From NCBI GenBank assembly GCA_030041195.1, contig JASHOI010000733.1, forward strand, positions 1 to 13,048: a stretch of DNA of 13,048 nucleotides. The letters are read 5' to 3'. The translations under genes and the position numbers were made by a program. The notes below the pieces were generated by a model. It did not search any database. It was not told the origin of the DNA and saw only the letters and a program-made list of their open reading frames with translations. This document shows, piece by piece, positions 12,918 through 13,048 of this stretch; the stretch's first letter is position 1; the number at the start of each line of letters is the position of its first letter. Source of the DNA: Streptosporangiaceae bacterium. Lineage in GTDB: Bacteria > Actinomycetota > Actinomycetes > Streptosporangiales > Streptosporangiaceae.

Positions 12918-13048
12918 GCGAGTTCGACCGGGACCGCCTGCCGGCGGTGACCGAGACGCTCGCGGCCCGCGCGCAGCGGCACGACCGGGAAGCATCCTTC
13001 CCCGGCGACAGCATCGCGGCCGTTCACGCGGCCGGGCTGCTGACGGCG
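12914..13048 (+). CDS. Acyl-CoA-dehydrogenase-like flavoprotein, N-terminal fragment (runs off window)
   Basis: A GTG at 12914-12916 opens within the last codons of the SsuD-family gene (GTGA overlap), and the frame continues for 45 codons to the window end. The residues include VTETLAARAQRHDREASFPG and then SIAAVHAAGLLTA. This is the usual N-terminal helix pattern of acyl-CoA dehydrogenase-fold proteins, where a helix is followed by an AGL(L/W) turn. In organosulfur gene clusters, members of this fold (DszC/SfnC type) act as FMNH2-dependent monooxygenases rather than dehydrogenases; this is the likely role from context. The FMN reductase at 9373-9882 could serve it too. The C-terminal part, including the active site, is outside the window. 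Confidence 0.72.
   Translation, partial: MSEFDRDRLPAVTETLAARAQRHDREASFPGDSIAAVHAAGLLTA

Overview
The window comes from a very GC-rich actinomycete (Actinomycetota, possibly the Streptosporangiales or a relative; this is inferred from GC-rich codon use, GTG/TTG starts, GGAGG-type ribosome sites and the gene families, not from a marker gene). No tRNA, rRNA, CRISPR array, insertion sequence or prophage gene was recognised.

Left part (1-2645), cell envelope: the end of a secreted or membrane protein whose C-terminal domain resembles the extracellular part of actinomycete Ser/Thr kinases. A strong bidirectional hairpin terminator follows, then two tandem minus-strand genes for exported SLT-type (lytic transglycosylase / aggregation-promoting-factor-like) wall enzymes. 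They share a nearly identical C-terminal catalytic region but have unrelated N-terminal anchors. The 595-bp gap between them is unusually AT-rich for this genome. It holds a 100-nt block of four nested inverted repeats, a candidate structured RNA, and three copies of a 7-mer at an exact 11-bp period.

Middle (3102-8029): a plus-strand rhomboid protease gene followed 6 bp later by an amidohydrolase (fuconolactonase-like) gene, and a VOC-fold protein gene. Then come minus-strand genes: a stand-alone ClpC N-terminal-domain protein with no ATPase modules, a SpoU/TrmH-type RNA 2'-O-methyltransferase, and a protein that appears to fuse two domains of unknown function (DUF5655-like and DUF5990-like).

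Right part (8486-13048), oxidative catabolism: an intradiol dioxygenase of the hydroxyquinol 1,2-dioxygenase type (plus strand) ends in overlapping stop codons with a convergent NADPH-dependent FMN reductase. Beyond it is a divergent locus. To the left run a 34-codon small ORF, an FAD/NAD(P)-binding protein and, farther on, the FMN reductase. To the right run an SsuD-family FMNH2-dependent monooxygenase and, with a 4-bp GTGA overlap, the start of an acyl-CoA-dehydrogenase-like flavoprotein. Two copies of a 22-bp AT-rich sequence centred on TCGATCGA sit at the two divergent promoters, which suggests one regulator controls both arms. The simplest reading is an organosulfur or sulfonate utilisation module in which the reductase supplies reduced flavin to the monooxygenases. 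The substrate is open, because residues known to be important in E. coli SsuD appear replaced.

The items most worth a second look are the shared divergent operators with the small ORF, the nested-repeat RNA candidate, the ClpC-NTD-only protein and the DUF5655-DUF5990 fusion.
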